Below the pieces are notes generated by a model. It saw only the letters and a list, made by a program, of their open reading frames with translations. It was not told where the DNA came from and ran no database searches. A DNA stretch of 64,000 bases from Actinomycetes bacterium (lineage in GTDB: Bacteria > Actinomycetota > Acidimicrobiia > Acidimicrobiales > Acidimicrobiaceae). The stretch is from contig JAKAQR010000008.1 in NCBI GenBank assembly GCA_021819725.1, positions 62,001 through 126,000 of the forward strand, read 5' to 3'. Shown here in pieces: positions 35,943 through 44,319 of the stretch (positions within the stretch are counted from its first letter, which is position 1; each line of letters begins with the position of its first letter). Position numbers and translations under genes: made by a program.

Positions 35943-36380
35943 TTAGCGCGATGCTGGCGGATGAGGGCGATACTGGCTAGCGACCGCCCCAAGAACGCCA
36001 TTGAGGAACTTGGGTGAGTCCTCAGTCGAGAGGAGGTCACCGAGTCTGAGCGCCTCTGCGATGACTACCGAGGTCGGGATCTCAGGTTTGAAGCGTAATT
36101 CCCAGACCCCAAGGGTCAGGATCGAGCGGTCGACAGGGTTGAGTCGACTGAGGCTCCAGTCATAGAGGTGCTCTGCGATGATTGCTTCGATGACGACCTG
36201 CTCGCGATCGATAGCCGCAATGCGCTCGGTCACAAAAGGGGGATAGGAGCGGGCCTTGTCCCCCAAGACGGCCATCGGGGACAGCTGGCGGAGCAAGGAT
36301 TCATAGAGGATACTGATCACTTGTTCTCTGAGTACACGCGAATGCTCAACGGCATCGGCGTGTGAGCGGTGTTGCGTCAT
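35943..36380 (-). CDS. nusB: NusB family transcription antitermination protein
   Basis: A 145-residue helical NusB-fold protein that binds boxA RNA with S10 for rRNA antitermination. It has the NusB pattern of a first helix HSRVLREQVISILYESLLRQ, then LSRLNPVDRSILTLGVWELRF and PTSVVIAEALRLGDLLSTED followed by KFLNGVLGAVA. ATG 36378-36380 lies three bases after the efp stop, so it is translated with efp. The order pepP-efp-nusB is conserved in many Gram-positive bacteria. Confidence 0.9.
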   Translation of the reverse strand: MTQHRSHADAVEHSRVLREQVISILYESLLRQLSPMAVLGDKARSYPPFVTERIAAIDREQVVIEAIIAEHLYDWSLSRLNPVDRSILTLGVWELRFKPEIPTSVVIAEALRLGDLLSTEDSPKFLNGVLGAVASQYRPHPPASR

Positions 36381-36383
36381 GGT

Positions 36384-36950
36384 CTAGGCACGGGTGAGAT
36401 ATTCACCGCTTCTGGTGTCAACTTTGATGCGGTCTCCCTGGTTCACGAAGAGCGGAACCTGTACTACGTACCCAGTCTCTAAGGTTGCTGGCTTGCGGGC
36501 ACCAGAGACTCGATCCCCCTGGAGCCCGGGTTCAGTCGCTGTAATTGTGAGCTCGACGGCCGCAGGGAGCTCGACGCCGACGATGGTGCCCTCGTAGGTG
36601 GAGATCGTCGCGGTAGCGTTTTCGACGAGAAAGTTCTTGGTCGTTCCGAGGGCGGCATCGGAGACACTGAGTTGTTCGTAGGTCTGAGAATCCATGAAGA
36701 TGTAGTCGACCCCATCGTTGTAGAGGTACTGCATCTCGCGCTTGTCGATGATCGCCTGCTCGATCTTCTCGTCGGCACGATAGGTGCGATCAATCACGGC
36801 CCCGGTGCGGAGATTCTTCAGCTTGGTGCGGACGAAGGCTCCCCCCTTGCCAGGCTTGACGTGTTGAAACTCGATCACCGTGAAGAGACCGTCGGAGATC
36901 TCCAGGGTCATTCCATTCTTCAAGTCGTTGGTGGTGGTTGAGACCGACAT
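36384..36950 (-). CDS. efp: Elongation factor P
   Basis: A 188-residue three-domain factor that rescues ribosomes stalled at polyproline. The tip loop of domain I is HVKPGKGGAFVRTKL, with the Lys (about residue 34) that other bacteria modify; whether and how it is modified here cannot be seen, and no epmA/epmB gene is in the window. Domains II and III follow, ending in VDTRSGEYLTRA. ATG 36948-36950 has a GAGGAG ribosome binding site. It sits between pepP and nusB. Confidence 0.95.
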   Translation of the reverse strand: MSVSTTTNDLKNGMTLEISDGLFTVIEFQHVKPGKGGAFVRTKLKNLRTGAVIDRTYRADEKIEQAIIDKREMQYLYNDGVDYIFMDSQTYEQLSVSDAALGTTKNFLVENATATISTYEGTIVGVELPAAVELTITATEPGLQGDRVSGARKPATLETGYVVQVPLFVNQGDRIKVDTRSGEYLTRA

Positions 36951-37039
36951 CGATTGCTCCTCGTATTGGGTGACTGGTACGCGTATGGCTAACGGCAGGA
37001 ATTGCCCTGTCGGCCCATTCTACCTGTCAGATGGCTGAT

Positions 37040-38209
37040 TCAGCCGAGGCTGATCCCCACTTCTGCGGAGTTGGAGAGAGCAATGGGCGAGGTTGACGTG
37101 GTCAGATACAGATCTTCAAGTCTGATCCCGAAGTCTTCGGCGTAGTACAGCCCAGGCTCGACCGTGATGCACATCGTCGGTTCAACGGCGATATCGACCG
37201 CTGTTGAGGTGAAGGGGAACTCATGGATCTCAAGACCAACCCCATGCCCGACCCCATGAAGGAGGTGCTCTTCGACTCCTTGATCTTGTAGATACGCACG
37301 GGTCGCCACCTCCACGGCATTGACGGTGTTGCCCGGTCGCAACTGGGCGACACCGGCGGCCTTCGCCGCCAGGACGATCTCATAGGCACGGCGATAACGG
37401 TCGGGGGGATCGCCGAGGTAGAAGGAGCGCGTCGAATCCGAGCAATAGCCATCAACCATCGCCCCGAAGTCGATGACGACTGGCGTAGGAGCCTCGATCC
37501 GCTGGCGAGTCGGTTGCGCATGGGGGAGTGAGGTGCGCCCACCAGACGCCACGATGGTCGGGAACGATACCCCTTCGCCTCCGCATTCACGCACGTAGTA
37601 CTCAAACCAGCCGGCGAGTTCGAGTTCGGTGGGGGCGCCGGCTAGGTGGGAGAGCGTTTTAGTGATGGCGCGATCGGCAATCTCAGCGGCAGAACTGATA
37701 GAGGCGATCTCGCCATCCTCCTTGTGGGCCCGCATCATCGCAAGTGAAGCCGAGATGTCGGTGAGTCCCAGACCAGACTTCTCGAGTGCGAGATAGTTGG
37801 TCAGTTGAAGAGATGCCAAATCCACGACAATTTGGCCCGCTATTGCAAAGGTGATAAGTAATCCTTCAGGACCGAGGATCGGACGGGTGCCGATCTGAAC
37901 ATCAGCACCATGTCGTTGTGCCTGTAGGGCAGCTTGTTCGAGGTACCGTCCATCTGTACACAGATAGGTCGTCGGTTCTGGATGGCGTCGAAGCAGGAGG
38001 GTTCCGTTGGATCCGCGAAAACCGGTCAGGTAATGAATGAGCTCTAGATGGTCGCTGAACAGGAAGTCTGCACCACAATCATCCAGAATCTGGGTGATCT
38101 TAGCGAGACGGGTGGTGCCAGCAACGCTCCCAAGGTCTTCTGAGGGGTTCCTGTGAATTGCCCGGGAATTGCCGGTTTGCGTATGCAAATAATTTGATCG
38201 CATTGTCAT
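37040..38209 (-). CDS. pepP: M24 family Xaa-Pro peptidase
   Basis: A 389-residue metallopeptidase that removes residues next to proline. The creatinase-like N-terminal domain (about 35-165) is followed by the pita-bread domain with the metal ligands: VIDFGAMVDGYCSDSTRSF (two Asp), HGVGHGVGLEIHEFP (His), and VEPGLY and RLEDL (Glu). ATG 38207-38209 is preceded by GGGAG at seven bases; a second ATG is two codons later. First gene of pepP-efp-nusB, divergent from ctaB; overlapping palindromes lie in the shared upstream region. Confidence 0.88.
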   Translation of the reverse strand: MTMRSNYLHTQTGNSRAIHRNPSEDLGSVAGTTRLAKITQILDDCGADFLFSDHLELIHYLTGFRGSNGTLLLRRHPEPTTYLCTDGRYLEQAALQAQRHGADVQIGTRPILGPEGLLITFAIAGQIVVDLASLQLTNYLALEKSGLGLTDISASLAMMRAHKEDGEIASISSAAEIADRAITKTLSHLAGAPTELELAGWFEYYVRECGGEGVSFPTIVASGGRTSLPHAQPTRQRIEAPTPVVIDFGAMVDGYCSDSTRSFYLGDPPDRYRRAYEIVLAAKAAGVAQLRPGNTVNAVEVATRAYLQDQGVEEHLLHGVGHGVGLEIHEFPFTSTAVDIAVEPTMCITVEPGLYYAEDFGIRLEDLYLTTSTSPIALSNSAEVGISLG

Positions 38210-38236
38210 CTAGGTTCTCCCTCTGTGCTAGATTGA

Positions 38237-38258
38237 TCTCTATTGGTAGAGACTCTAC
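38237..38258. promoter_or_regulatory. Overlapping palindromes between pepP and ctaB
   Basis: TCTCTA-TTGG-TAGAGA (38237-38252) and GTAGAG-A-CTCTAC (38246-38258) are two perfect inverted repeats sharing bases. A TTGATC (38233-38238) could be a -35 for ctaB. A repressor or activator site is a reasonable reading; the protein is unknown. Confidence 0.45.
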
Positions 38259-38350
38259 TGCGTGCTGATGGGGTACCACGAGTGTGTCAGTAGTGTGTCG
38301 TGTGTGTGCAGGGGCTATGTGTGTTGAAACGCGAAGAGGATGAGGTCTAG

Positions 38351-39256
38351 ATGAGAACCTTGCCGTTGTCTGAGGGCAGTTGGGACTGGACCAAGACGGT
38401 CAAAGGCTATGTCGGCCTCACCAAGCCACGCATCATCGAATTGCTATTGATCACGACGGTGCCAGCGATGGTGGTAGCCAAGCACGGGCTGCCCTCGCTC
38501 TGGTCCATCGTCATCACGGTGGCTGGCGGTACCCTCGCTGCTGGCGGTGCCAACGCAGTGAACATGTGGTACGACCGCGACATCGATGCGCTGATGAAAC
38601 GAACCAAGAACCGGCCGCTGGTCACTGGTGCTGTCTCGCCGACCGGAGCCCTGATCTTTGCGATCGCTTTAGAGATCGTCGCCTTTACGATGCTCTCCGT
38701 CGGCGACAACGTGCTCTCCGCTTCACTAGCCCTCTCTGCCGCGCTCTTCTATGTCTTTATCTATACGATGTGGTTGAAGCGCTCGACTTCGCAAAACATT
38801 GTGATCGGCGGGGCTGCCGGTGCGGTCCCCGTTCTTGTCGGCTGGGCTGCGGTCACCGATTCGCTCTCCCTCGCTGCCTGGCTCATGTTCTTGGTCATCT
38901 TCATCTGGACTCCACCCCACTTCTGGGGTTTGGCCTTCCGTTACTCCGATGACTACAGCGCGGCGGGAGTGCCGATGCTTCCGTCGGTGGCGACGCGAAA
39001 GCGTTCTGCACGTGATATCTTGATCTACACCTTTGTGCTAGCCGCGACCACCGGCGCACTCGGATTCGTCGCTCATCTCGGATGGGTCTACGCTGTTGCT
39101 GCGATCGCTCTCAACGCCGGCTTTATCGGCTATGCGATCAAGCTCTACCGAGATCTCACCCCCAAGGTTGCGATGCGTATGTTCTCGTATTCGATCACGT
39201 ACTTGTCGTTGCTCTTTGTTGGGATGGCAGTCGATGTGGCGGTGCGGGGTCACTGA
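38351..39256 (+). CDS. ctaB: Protoheme IX farnesyltransferase (heme O synthase)
   Basis: A 301-residue UbiA-type prenyltransferase with about nine membrane helices that adds a farnesyl group to heme b to form heme O. The two Asp-rich prenyl-diphosphate motifs are NMWYDRDIDALMKRTKNRPL and YSDDYSAAGVPML. ATG 38351 follows a GAGG element. It opens the respiratory cluster; its stop overlaps the TlpA-like gene by one base (TGATG). No heme A synthase (ctaA) gene is in the window. Confidence 0.93.
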   Translation: MRTLPLSEGSWDWTKTVKGYVGLTKPRIIELLLITTVPAMVVAKHGLPSLWSIVITVAGGTLAAGGANAVNMWYDRDIDALMKRTKNRPLVTGAVSPTGALIFAIALEIVAFTMLSVGDNVLSASLALSAALFYVFIYTMWLKRSTSQNIVIGGAAGAVPVLVGWAAVTDSLSLAAWLMFLVIFIWTPPHFWGLAFRYSDDYSAAGVPMLPSVATRKRSARDILIYTFVLAATTGALGFVAHLGWVYAVAAIALNAGFIGYAIKLYRDLTPKVAMRMFSYSITYLSLLFVGMAVDVAVRGH

Positions 39257-39876
39257 TGGCGGTTCATGAGCCTCTTGAGCGACCACGGGTCTCCCGTTTT
39301 GGCCCTCGAGTTTGGATCTTTTTGCTGGTGGTATCGGCGATCGTGGTGGTAGCCTATGCAGTCTACGCTGCATCGCTCTCTGGAGGCAGTTCAACGACCG
39401 CGTCGGCCTCGCTTGGCTCGCTCCCCGAGACCAGTTCTGGTACGTCGCCCCTCGTCGGCAAACCCGTCCCGGGCTTTTCGTTGCCAGAGTTGACCGCTGA
39501 TGCCAAGCCAGCTTCGGGCTCAGTCTCCCCGGCGGATTTCGCGGGACATCCTCTGGTCATCAACTTCTTTGCCTCGTGGTGTACGGCGTGCCAGGCGGAG
39601 ACGCCGATGGTGGCTTCCGTTGCTAAAGAGTTCGCTCAGAAGGTCGACTTCCTTGGGATCGATGAGAATGATACCGCGGCCAAGGCCGAGGCCTTTATTG
39701 CGAAGGATCATGTGGACTATCCTGTCGTCACCGATCATGCGTCGCTTCAGGGCAAGTACCTCCTGATAGGTTTGCCGACGACGGTCTTTGTAGCAGCAAG
39801 CGGCAAGGTAGTGGCAGTGGTACAGGGTCAGATGACCTCGCAGGTCTTGACGCATTGGCTTTCGCGGATTGAATGA
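39256..39876 (+). CDS. Membrane-anchored thioredoxin-like protein (TlpA/ResA type)
   Basis: A 206-residue protein: an N-terminal membrane anchor (VWIFLLVVSAIVVVAYAVYA, residues 19-38), a Ser/Thr-rich linker and a thioredoxin domain with active site NFFASWCTACQAETPM and cis-Pro region IGLPTTVFV. Such proteins reduce cysteines of cytochrome c or of CuA ligands outside the membrane. The overlap with ctaB and position before the cupredoxin and subunit II genes suggest that it prepares CuA sites. ATG 39256 is chosen by overlap and by the position of the anchor. Confidence 0.87.
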   Translation: MAVHEPLERPRVSRFGPRVWIFLLVVSAIVVVAYAVYAASLSGGSSTTASASLGSLPETSSGTSPLVGKPVPGFSLPELTADAKPASGSVSPADFAGHPLVINFFASWCTACQAETPMVASVAKEFAQKVDFLGIDENDTAAKAEAFIAKDHVDYPVVTDHASLQGKYLLIGLPTTVFVAASGKVVAVVQGQMTSQVLTHWLSRIE

Positions 39877-39999
39877 GGCAAGTTTCTGGTGAGTCATCAC
39901 CGGAACCGGCCAAGGGATCGTTGAGGTCCTTGGTCGCAACCCTTGTGAGGGGTGTCGGGTTGGATATGGGAATATTGGGATTGAGAAAGGGGGTGAAGG

Positions 40000-40680
40000 T
40001 TGAATAAGGGTGCAAGAATTTCGATTGTTCTTGTCTCTGCCGCAGTCGCTGTTGGATTGATTTTGTTTGGTATCTTTGGGTATCTGCGAACCTATCCGCC
40101 AACGGTTGTGTTTACACCTTCTCCTACACAACCACATACGGTTGATGTGACGTTACAGGTTGAGGGAGCAGTAGGAACAGGGCCTCACCCAAACTGGGTG
40201 GGCTGGTATGCAAAGGATGCACAGGGCAAGTGGGTGCGTACCACCCTCTACCAGGTGCCTGAGAAGACGTATGTGCACGTGACGGTCTATGAGTATGATT
40301 CGGGCGGTCCGCTTCGTAATCCATACTGGGGAAAGATCACGGGTACGGTTGGAAACGATGCTGTTCTCAATGGCAAGAGAGTGAGCGTGCTTGATGCGGC
40401 GGCAGGCAATGGCGTCGCGCATACCATGGTCGCTCCTGCGTTGAATCTGTCGGTCCCCATGTGGGGGCTGTCCGGTACCGAGAAGACCTTCTGTCAGTCG
40501 GGGCCGTGCACGCTAGCGAACGCGCACAACACCGAGACCTTTACCTTCTATACCGGCAACCATCCTCATAACTATCGTTGGCAGTGCTTCATTCCCTGTG
40601 GTGTTGGCTTCTTGAATGGGAATGGTGGTCCGATGGCCGAGACTGGGTATATGGCTGGTTTCTGGAAGGTGGTGGCCTGA
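40000..40680 (+). CDS. Membrane-anchored cupredoxin-like protein with CuA-like motif
   Basis: A 226-residue protein with an N-terminal membrane helix (ISIVLVSAAVAVGLILFGIF) and an extracytoplasmic domain. VAHTMVAPALNLSVP (His141) resembles the first CuA His region of oxidase subunit II, and CFIPCGVG (Cys196, Cys200) with Met212 resembles the Cx3C..M loop, but the His expected three residues after the second Cys is Phe204. Two further Cys (165, 170) may pair. It is therefore cupredoxin-like rather than a true subunit II, and its copper content is uncertain. The TTG start follows AAAGGGGG. The stop overlaps ctaC by one base, so the two are made together. Confidence 0.65.
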   Translation: MNKGARISIVLVSAAVAVGLILFGIFGYLRTYPPTVVFTPSPTQPHTVDVTLQVEGAVGTGPHPNWVGWYAKDAQGKWVRTTLYQVPEKTYVHVTVYEYDSGGPLRNPYWGKITGTVGNDAVLNGKRVSVLDAAAGNGVAHTMVAPALNLSVPMWGLSGTEKTFCQSGPCTLANAHNTETFTFYTGNHPHNYRWQCFIPCGVGFLNGNGGPMAETGYMAGFWKVVA

Positions 40681-41597
40681 TGGCGGTAACCCAAGAGGAC
40701 ATGAACGAGCGCAAGGAGTATGCGAAGAAGGCCGGTTGGCGTATCTTTGCGATCTGGCTCGTCCTGTCGTTGATCGGTATAGCGCTGGTGCTCTACGTGT
40801 GGGGACCGCATATGCCCCCGGGCGATATGACGACTTCGGCTGCCAGCCAGCAGTTCGACTTCAAGGTGTTGACTGCGATGGTCGTTCCGGTGTTGTTGAT
40901 GGTCTGGGTCTATGGGGCCTGGTCGTTGATCAACTTCCGTGCCACCAAGGAGGATCGTGGGGACGGGATTCCACTACGCGGAAACCGCAAGGTCCAGGGT
41001 ATTTGGTACGTTGGTTCTGCGGTCCTGGTTCTCTTCCTAGCTGGATTCGGTACCTATGAGTTGATCAACGGGAATGGCGTTGGCACTGGCGAGGGACCTT
41101 CCCCGATCTGGAAGCCGACGGCGAAGCACATGTTGGTGGTGCAGGTTATCGCCCAGCAGTGGCGCTTTACCTACCGTTGGCCTCAGTTCGGCGGGATGGA
41201 GACCACTTCGATCGATCTCCCAGCGAATACGACCATCCAGTTCGACGTGACCTCACTTGACGTGATTCACGACTTCTGGGCCTATCAACTTGGCGTCAAG
41301 GCCGATGCGAACCCGGATGTCAATAATGTTGCCTACACCACGACCTCAAATCAGCTGGGTCGTTTCACGGTTCGTTGTGATGAGCTCTGTGGTATCTGGC
41401 ATGGAGCTATGTATAACTATGGACACGTGGTATCGAAGTCGGCGTTCTACACATGGGCGTCGAATATGGAGGCACAGAACGCTTCGGTGACGAAGCTGTT
41501 GCCGCCTTTCGCGACTACTTATACTCCCTCGTACTCCGGTGCAGGTGGAGGTTATTATCCTTCGTATGACCCTAACGGTCATGCGGTGACGTACTAG
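40680..41597 (+). CDS. ctaC: Cytochrome c oxidase subunit II
   Basis: A 305-residue heme-copper oxidase subunit II: two membrane helices (about 22-42 and 62-85) and, after a third hydrophobic stretch at about 107-125, a CuA domain. CuA ligands are complete: SLDVIHDFWAYQLG (His) and RCDELCGIWHGAM (Cys-Glu-Cys-His-Met). The C-terminal tail is Gly/Tyr-rich. There is no heme-binding CxxCH, so the electron donor must be separate. The ATG overlaps the cupredoxin stop (TGATG); subunit I follows 13 bases on. Confidence 0.95.
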   Translation: MAVTQEDMNERKEYAKKAGWRIFAIWLVLSLIGIALVLYVWGPHMPPGDMTTSAASQQFDFKVLTAMVVPVLLMVWVYGAWSLINFRATKEDRGDGIPLRGNRKVQGIWYVGSAVLVLFLAGFGTYELINGNGVGTGEGPSPIWKPTAKHMLVVQVIAQQWRFTYRWPQFGGMETTSIDLPANTTIQFDVTSLDVIHDFWAYQLGVKADANPDVNNVAYTTTSNQLGRFTVRCDELCGIWHGAMYNYGHVVSKSAFYTWASNMEAQNASVTKLLPPFATTYTPSYSGAGGGYYPSYDPNGHAVTY

Positions 41598-41610
41598 AAG
41601 GAGCTTGTAA

Positions 41611-43560
41611 ATGGCAATTGACATGACGCCAGCTGCCGGGGTGGGTTCTCCAACCGACCTCGAAGCTCGGGGCCTCAAAGCCGCCAAGCCTTGGTTTACT
41701 GGCAATATGCTGACCGCCCTCATTGGTGGAGCGATCGGCTACGCCTTTGGCCACTGGCTGGGTAACGCCATTGCTTCGAACTACTCCGTTGTGGCTGATG
41801 GTGCTGGCAATGAGGTGGCGATCTACCTCTCGCTGATCATCGGTTGTCTTGGGTGGTTCATAGGGCTTGGTGCGCTGAACTATCCTGTCCAGAAGCTTCT
41901 GGGACTGGAGCCGATCGATCCTCCGAAGAGTGAGAAGCGGTCGTTTTGGGAGCATTTCACGTACTCGACGGATCACAAGGTCGTCGGTGTGCAGTATCTG
42001 TTCGGCATGTTGCTCTACTTCCTCGTTGCAGGGTTGTTGGCACTTGGTATTCGCACCGAGTTGCTCTCGCCGGTGAACCATATCTGGGCACCGGATACCT
42101 ACATCGAGATCGTGGGTGAGCATGGCACCATGATGATGATGATGATGACCTCTATCATCATGGGTCCGTTCGGTAACTATCTGATTCCGCTCATGATTGG
42201 GTCGAAGAAGATGGCGTTTCCACGACTCGAGGCCTCGTCCTTCTGGTTCACGGTTCCGTCGTTCTTGATCCTACTCTCTGCTCTGTGGCAGGGTGGGTTT
42301 CAGTCTGGTTGGACCGGGTACGCTCCGCTATCGATTCAAGGAGGTCCAGGTCAAAGCGACTATGATGTTGCCTTCGCCTTGATGGCCCTGTCGATGATTG
42401 CGGCGTCGATCAATATGACCGCCACCATTATCAACTACCGAGCACCGGGTATGCGCTGGTCGCGGATGCCGATCCTTGCCTGGGGTATGATTACGGTGGC
42501 CTTCACGATGTTGCTCTCTGTGCCGGTCCTCTTCGATGGGCTCTATGTGATGAGTCTTGACCGTGGAGTGCGTACCGCGATGCTCTATGCGGGCCATGGA
42601 GGGAGCTCCTTCCTTTGGGAGAATCTCTTCTGGTTCTTTGGACATCCCGAGGTCTACCTGTTGGCGTTGCCGGGCTTCGCCCTCACTGTTGAGTTGCTCC
42701 CCGTCTTTGCGCGTAAGCCGGTCTTTGCGTTGAAGACTTCGACAGCGGGTCTCATCGGAGTGGCGGTGTTGAGCTTCTTCGTGTGGCAGCATCACCTCTT
42801 TATGTCGGGGATGAACCCGGATATGCGTCCGTTGTTCATGTTGACGACAGAGCTGATCTCCATTCCTACTGGGTTCTTGTATCTGGTGGCAATGGGTACG
42901 GTCTGGCGTGGCAAGATCCGCTTCGAGGTTCCAATGCTCTTCCTGTTGGCAGTGTTCTGGAACTTCCTCTGGGGTGGTGTGACTGGCGTCTATAACTCTG
43001 ACGTTCCAGTGGATGCATTGGTGCACGGAAGCTTCTTCGTCATGGCGCACTTCCACTTCACGATTATGGGGCAGCTCATCTTCGCGGTCTTTGCGGGCGT
43101 CTATTACTACGTCCCCTTGATCTTTGGTATCAGGTTGAACGACAAGCTTGGAAAGGTCAGTTTCTGGATCATCTTTGTGGCCTTTAACTCCACCTTCCTG
43201 CCGTTGTTCATGATCGGTCTGTTGGGTCAGCCCCGACGTGTCTTTGAGTATGCGATTCGTCTGCAGCACCTGAACCAGTGGGTCTCGGTCTCCTCGTATG
43301 TCTTGGGCTTCGGTATCTTGTTGTACGTGTTCAACCTCATCTGGTCGCTCGCGGTCACCAGGACGCCTGCTGGTCCGAACCCGTGGGAGTCTCGAGGTCT
43401 CGAGTGGCAGGTGGGTTACCCAGTGCCACGTGATAACTTCGTGAAGATTCCCGTCGTGCATCGTGATCCGTACGGTTACGGGACCGGTGATGATACGCCA
43501 GTGGCTGACTTGAATCCCGTGGGTGATAAGGCTGCTGTGGTGACTGGAGGTGATGCATAG
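41611..43560 (+). CDS. ctaD: Cytochrome c oxidase subunit I
   Basis: A 649-residue heme-copper oxidase subunit I, the site of oxygen reduction. It has the low-spin heme His in GEHGTMMMMMM, the CuB and cross-link motif FFGHPEVYLLALPGF (A1-type Glu), WQHHLFMSG, and HFHFTIMG near the high-spin heme. The canonical core begins only at YSTDHKVVGVQYLFG (about residue 118): the first 115 residues carry two extra hydrophobic segments (about 33-52 and 69-90). The start ATG 41611 is preceded by AAGGAG. The 3' end overlaps the ctaE start by one base. Confidence 0.95.
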   Translation: MAIDMTPAAGVGSPTDLEARGLKAAKPWFTGNMLTALIGGAIGYAFGHWLGNAIASNYSVVADGAGNEVAIYLSLIIGCLGWFIGLGALNYPVQKLLGLEPIDPPKSEKRSFWEHFTYSTDHKVVGVQYLFGMLLYFLVAGLLALGIRTELLSPVNHIWAPDTYIEIVGEHGTMMMMMMTSIIMGPFGNYLIPLMIGSKKMAFPRLEASSFWFTVPSFLILLSALWQGGFQSGWTGYAPLSIQGGPGQSDYDVAFALMALSMIAASINMTATIINYRAPGMRWSRMPILAWGMITVAFTMLLSVPVLFDGLYVMSLDRGVRTAMLYAGHGGSSFLWENLFWFFGHPEVYLLALPGFALTVELLPVFARKPVFALKTSTAGLIGVAVLSFFVWQHHLFMSGMNPDMRPLFMLTTELISIPTGFLYLVAMGTVWRGKIRFEVPMLFLLAVFWNFLWGGVTGVYNSDVPVDALVHGSFFVMAHFHFTIMGQLIFAVFAGVYYYVPLIFGIRLNDKLGKVSFWIIFVAFNSTFLPLFMIGLLGQPRRVFEYAIRLQHLNQWVSVSSYVLGFGILLYVFNLIWSLAVTRTPAGPNPWESRGLEWQVGYPVPRDNFVKIPVVHRDPYGYGTGDDTPVADLNPVGDKAAVVTGGDA

Positions 43561-44219
43561 TGGCAACTGATGTACAATCAGCCGATGCTCAGCCGGTCAT
43601 CGATGAGGAGCAGTACTACCATGACGCCCAGTTAGGAGCGCTCTGGACGGCTTCGCGTACCTTGATACCGGTGGTAGCGGCGACCTTTGGTGGCATCTAC
43701 TTCGCCTACTTCTACCTGCGGTCGCTCAACTCGAATGGGTTGTGGGATCCGCATGGGCAGACGGCGTCGAAGATCATCGGATTATCGATACTGTTGTTGG
43801 TCCTTGTTGGGACGGCCTTTCAGTTGATGGCGGGACGACGGCTACGCAGAGGATTCAGTACGGACTTCATCGTCGGTGCTGCTTCGAATGCGTTGTTCCT
43901 GGTGATCGCCACCGGTCTGCAGATCTGGGAGCTCACACGGCTCCCATTTCCGCCAGCAGCGAGCGGGTATTCCGGGGTCTTTATCGCGTTCGCACCAATT
44001 AATGCACTGGTTATTGGGCTCAGTGCCTATTGGGTGTTTACGTTGATGATGCGTGCGATCAGGAGCTATAACTTCTACCGTGCTGATGGTGGTATTGGGG
44101 TATCGGCGCATCGTGCAGCCGAGAACTTCCGGGCCAACCTCGATGGTTTCGGAGCCTATAGCATCTTCTTCGCGCTGTTGTCGATCCTGTCCTGGTACCT
44201 GTTCTACGTCCTGCATTAG
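43560..44219 (+). CDS. ctaE: Cytochrome c oxidase subunit III-like protein
   Basis: A 219-residue membrane protein with about five hydrophobic helices, in the position and with the general plan of subunit III (YFAYFYLRSLNSN, the HRAAENFRANLDGFGAYS segment near the last helices). Similarity to well-known subunits III is moderate and residues that bind lipid or affect proton uptake cannot be checked. GTG 43560 overlaps the subunit I stop and has GGAGGTGA upstream. It may stabilise subunit I or help sustain turnover. Confidence 0.8.
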   Translation: MATDVQSADAQPVIDEEQYYHDAQLGALWTASRTLIPVVAATFGGIYFAYFYLRSLNSNGLWDPHGQTASKIIGLSILLLVLVGTAFQLMAGRRLRRGFSTDFIVGAASNALFLVIATGLQIWELTRLPFPPAASGYSGVFIAFAPINALVIGLSAYWVFTLMMRAIRSYNFYRADGGIGVSAHRAAENFRANLDGFGAYSIFFALLSILSWYLFYVLH

Positions 44220-44319
44220 GAGGGCGTTCGCACGGTCGATGTTGTTGGTTAATCGGTAGTTACGAGTTGGAATCAGAGGGAGTCGTGTTCACGATGGTGA
44301 GTAGAGAGGTGAGTGTTCG

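Noticed and set aside
42328..43566. Minus-strand open frame of 412 codons opposite ctaD
   Set aside because: Its product is rich in His, Arg, Gln and Glu with no family resemblance; it mirrors the codon pattern of ctaD, whose oxidase motifs are certain.
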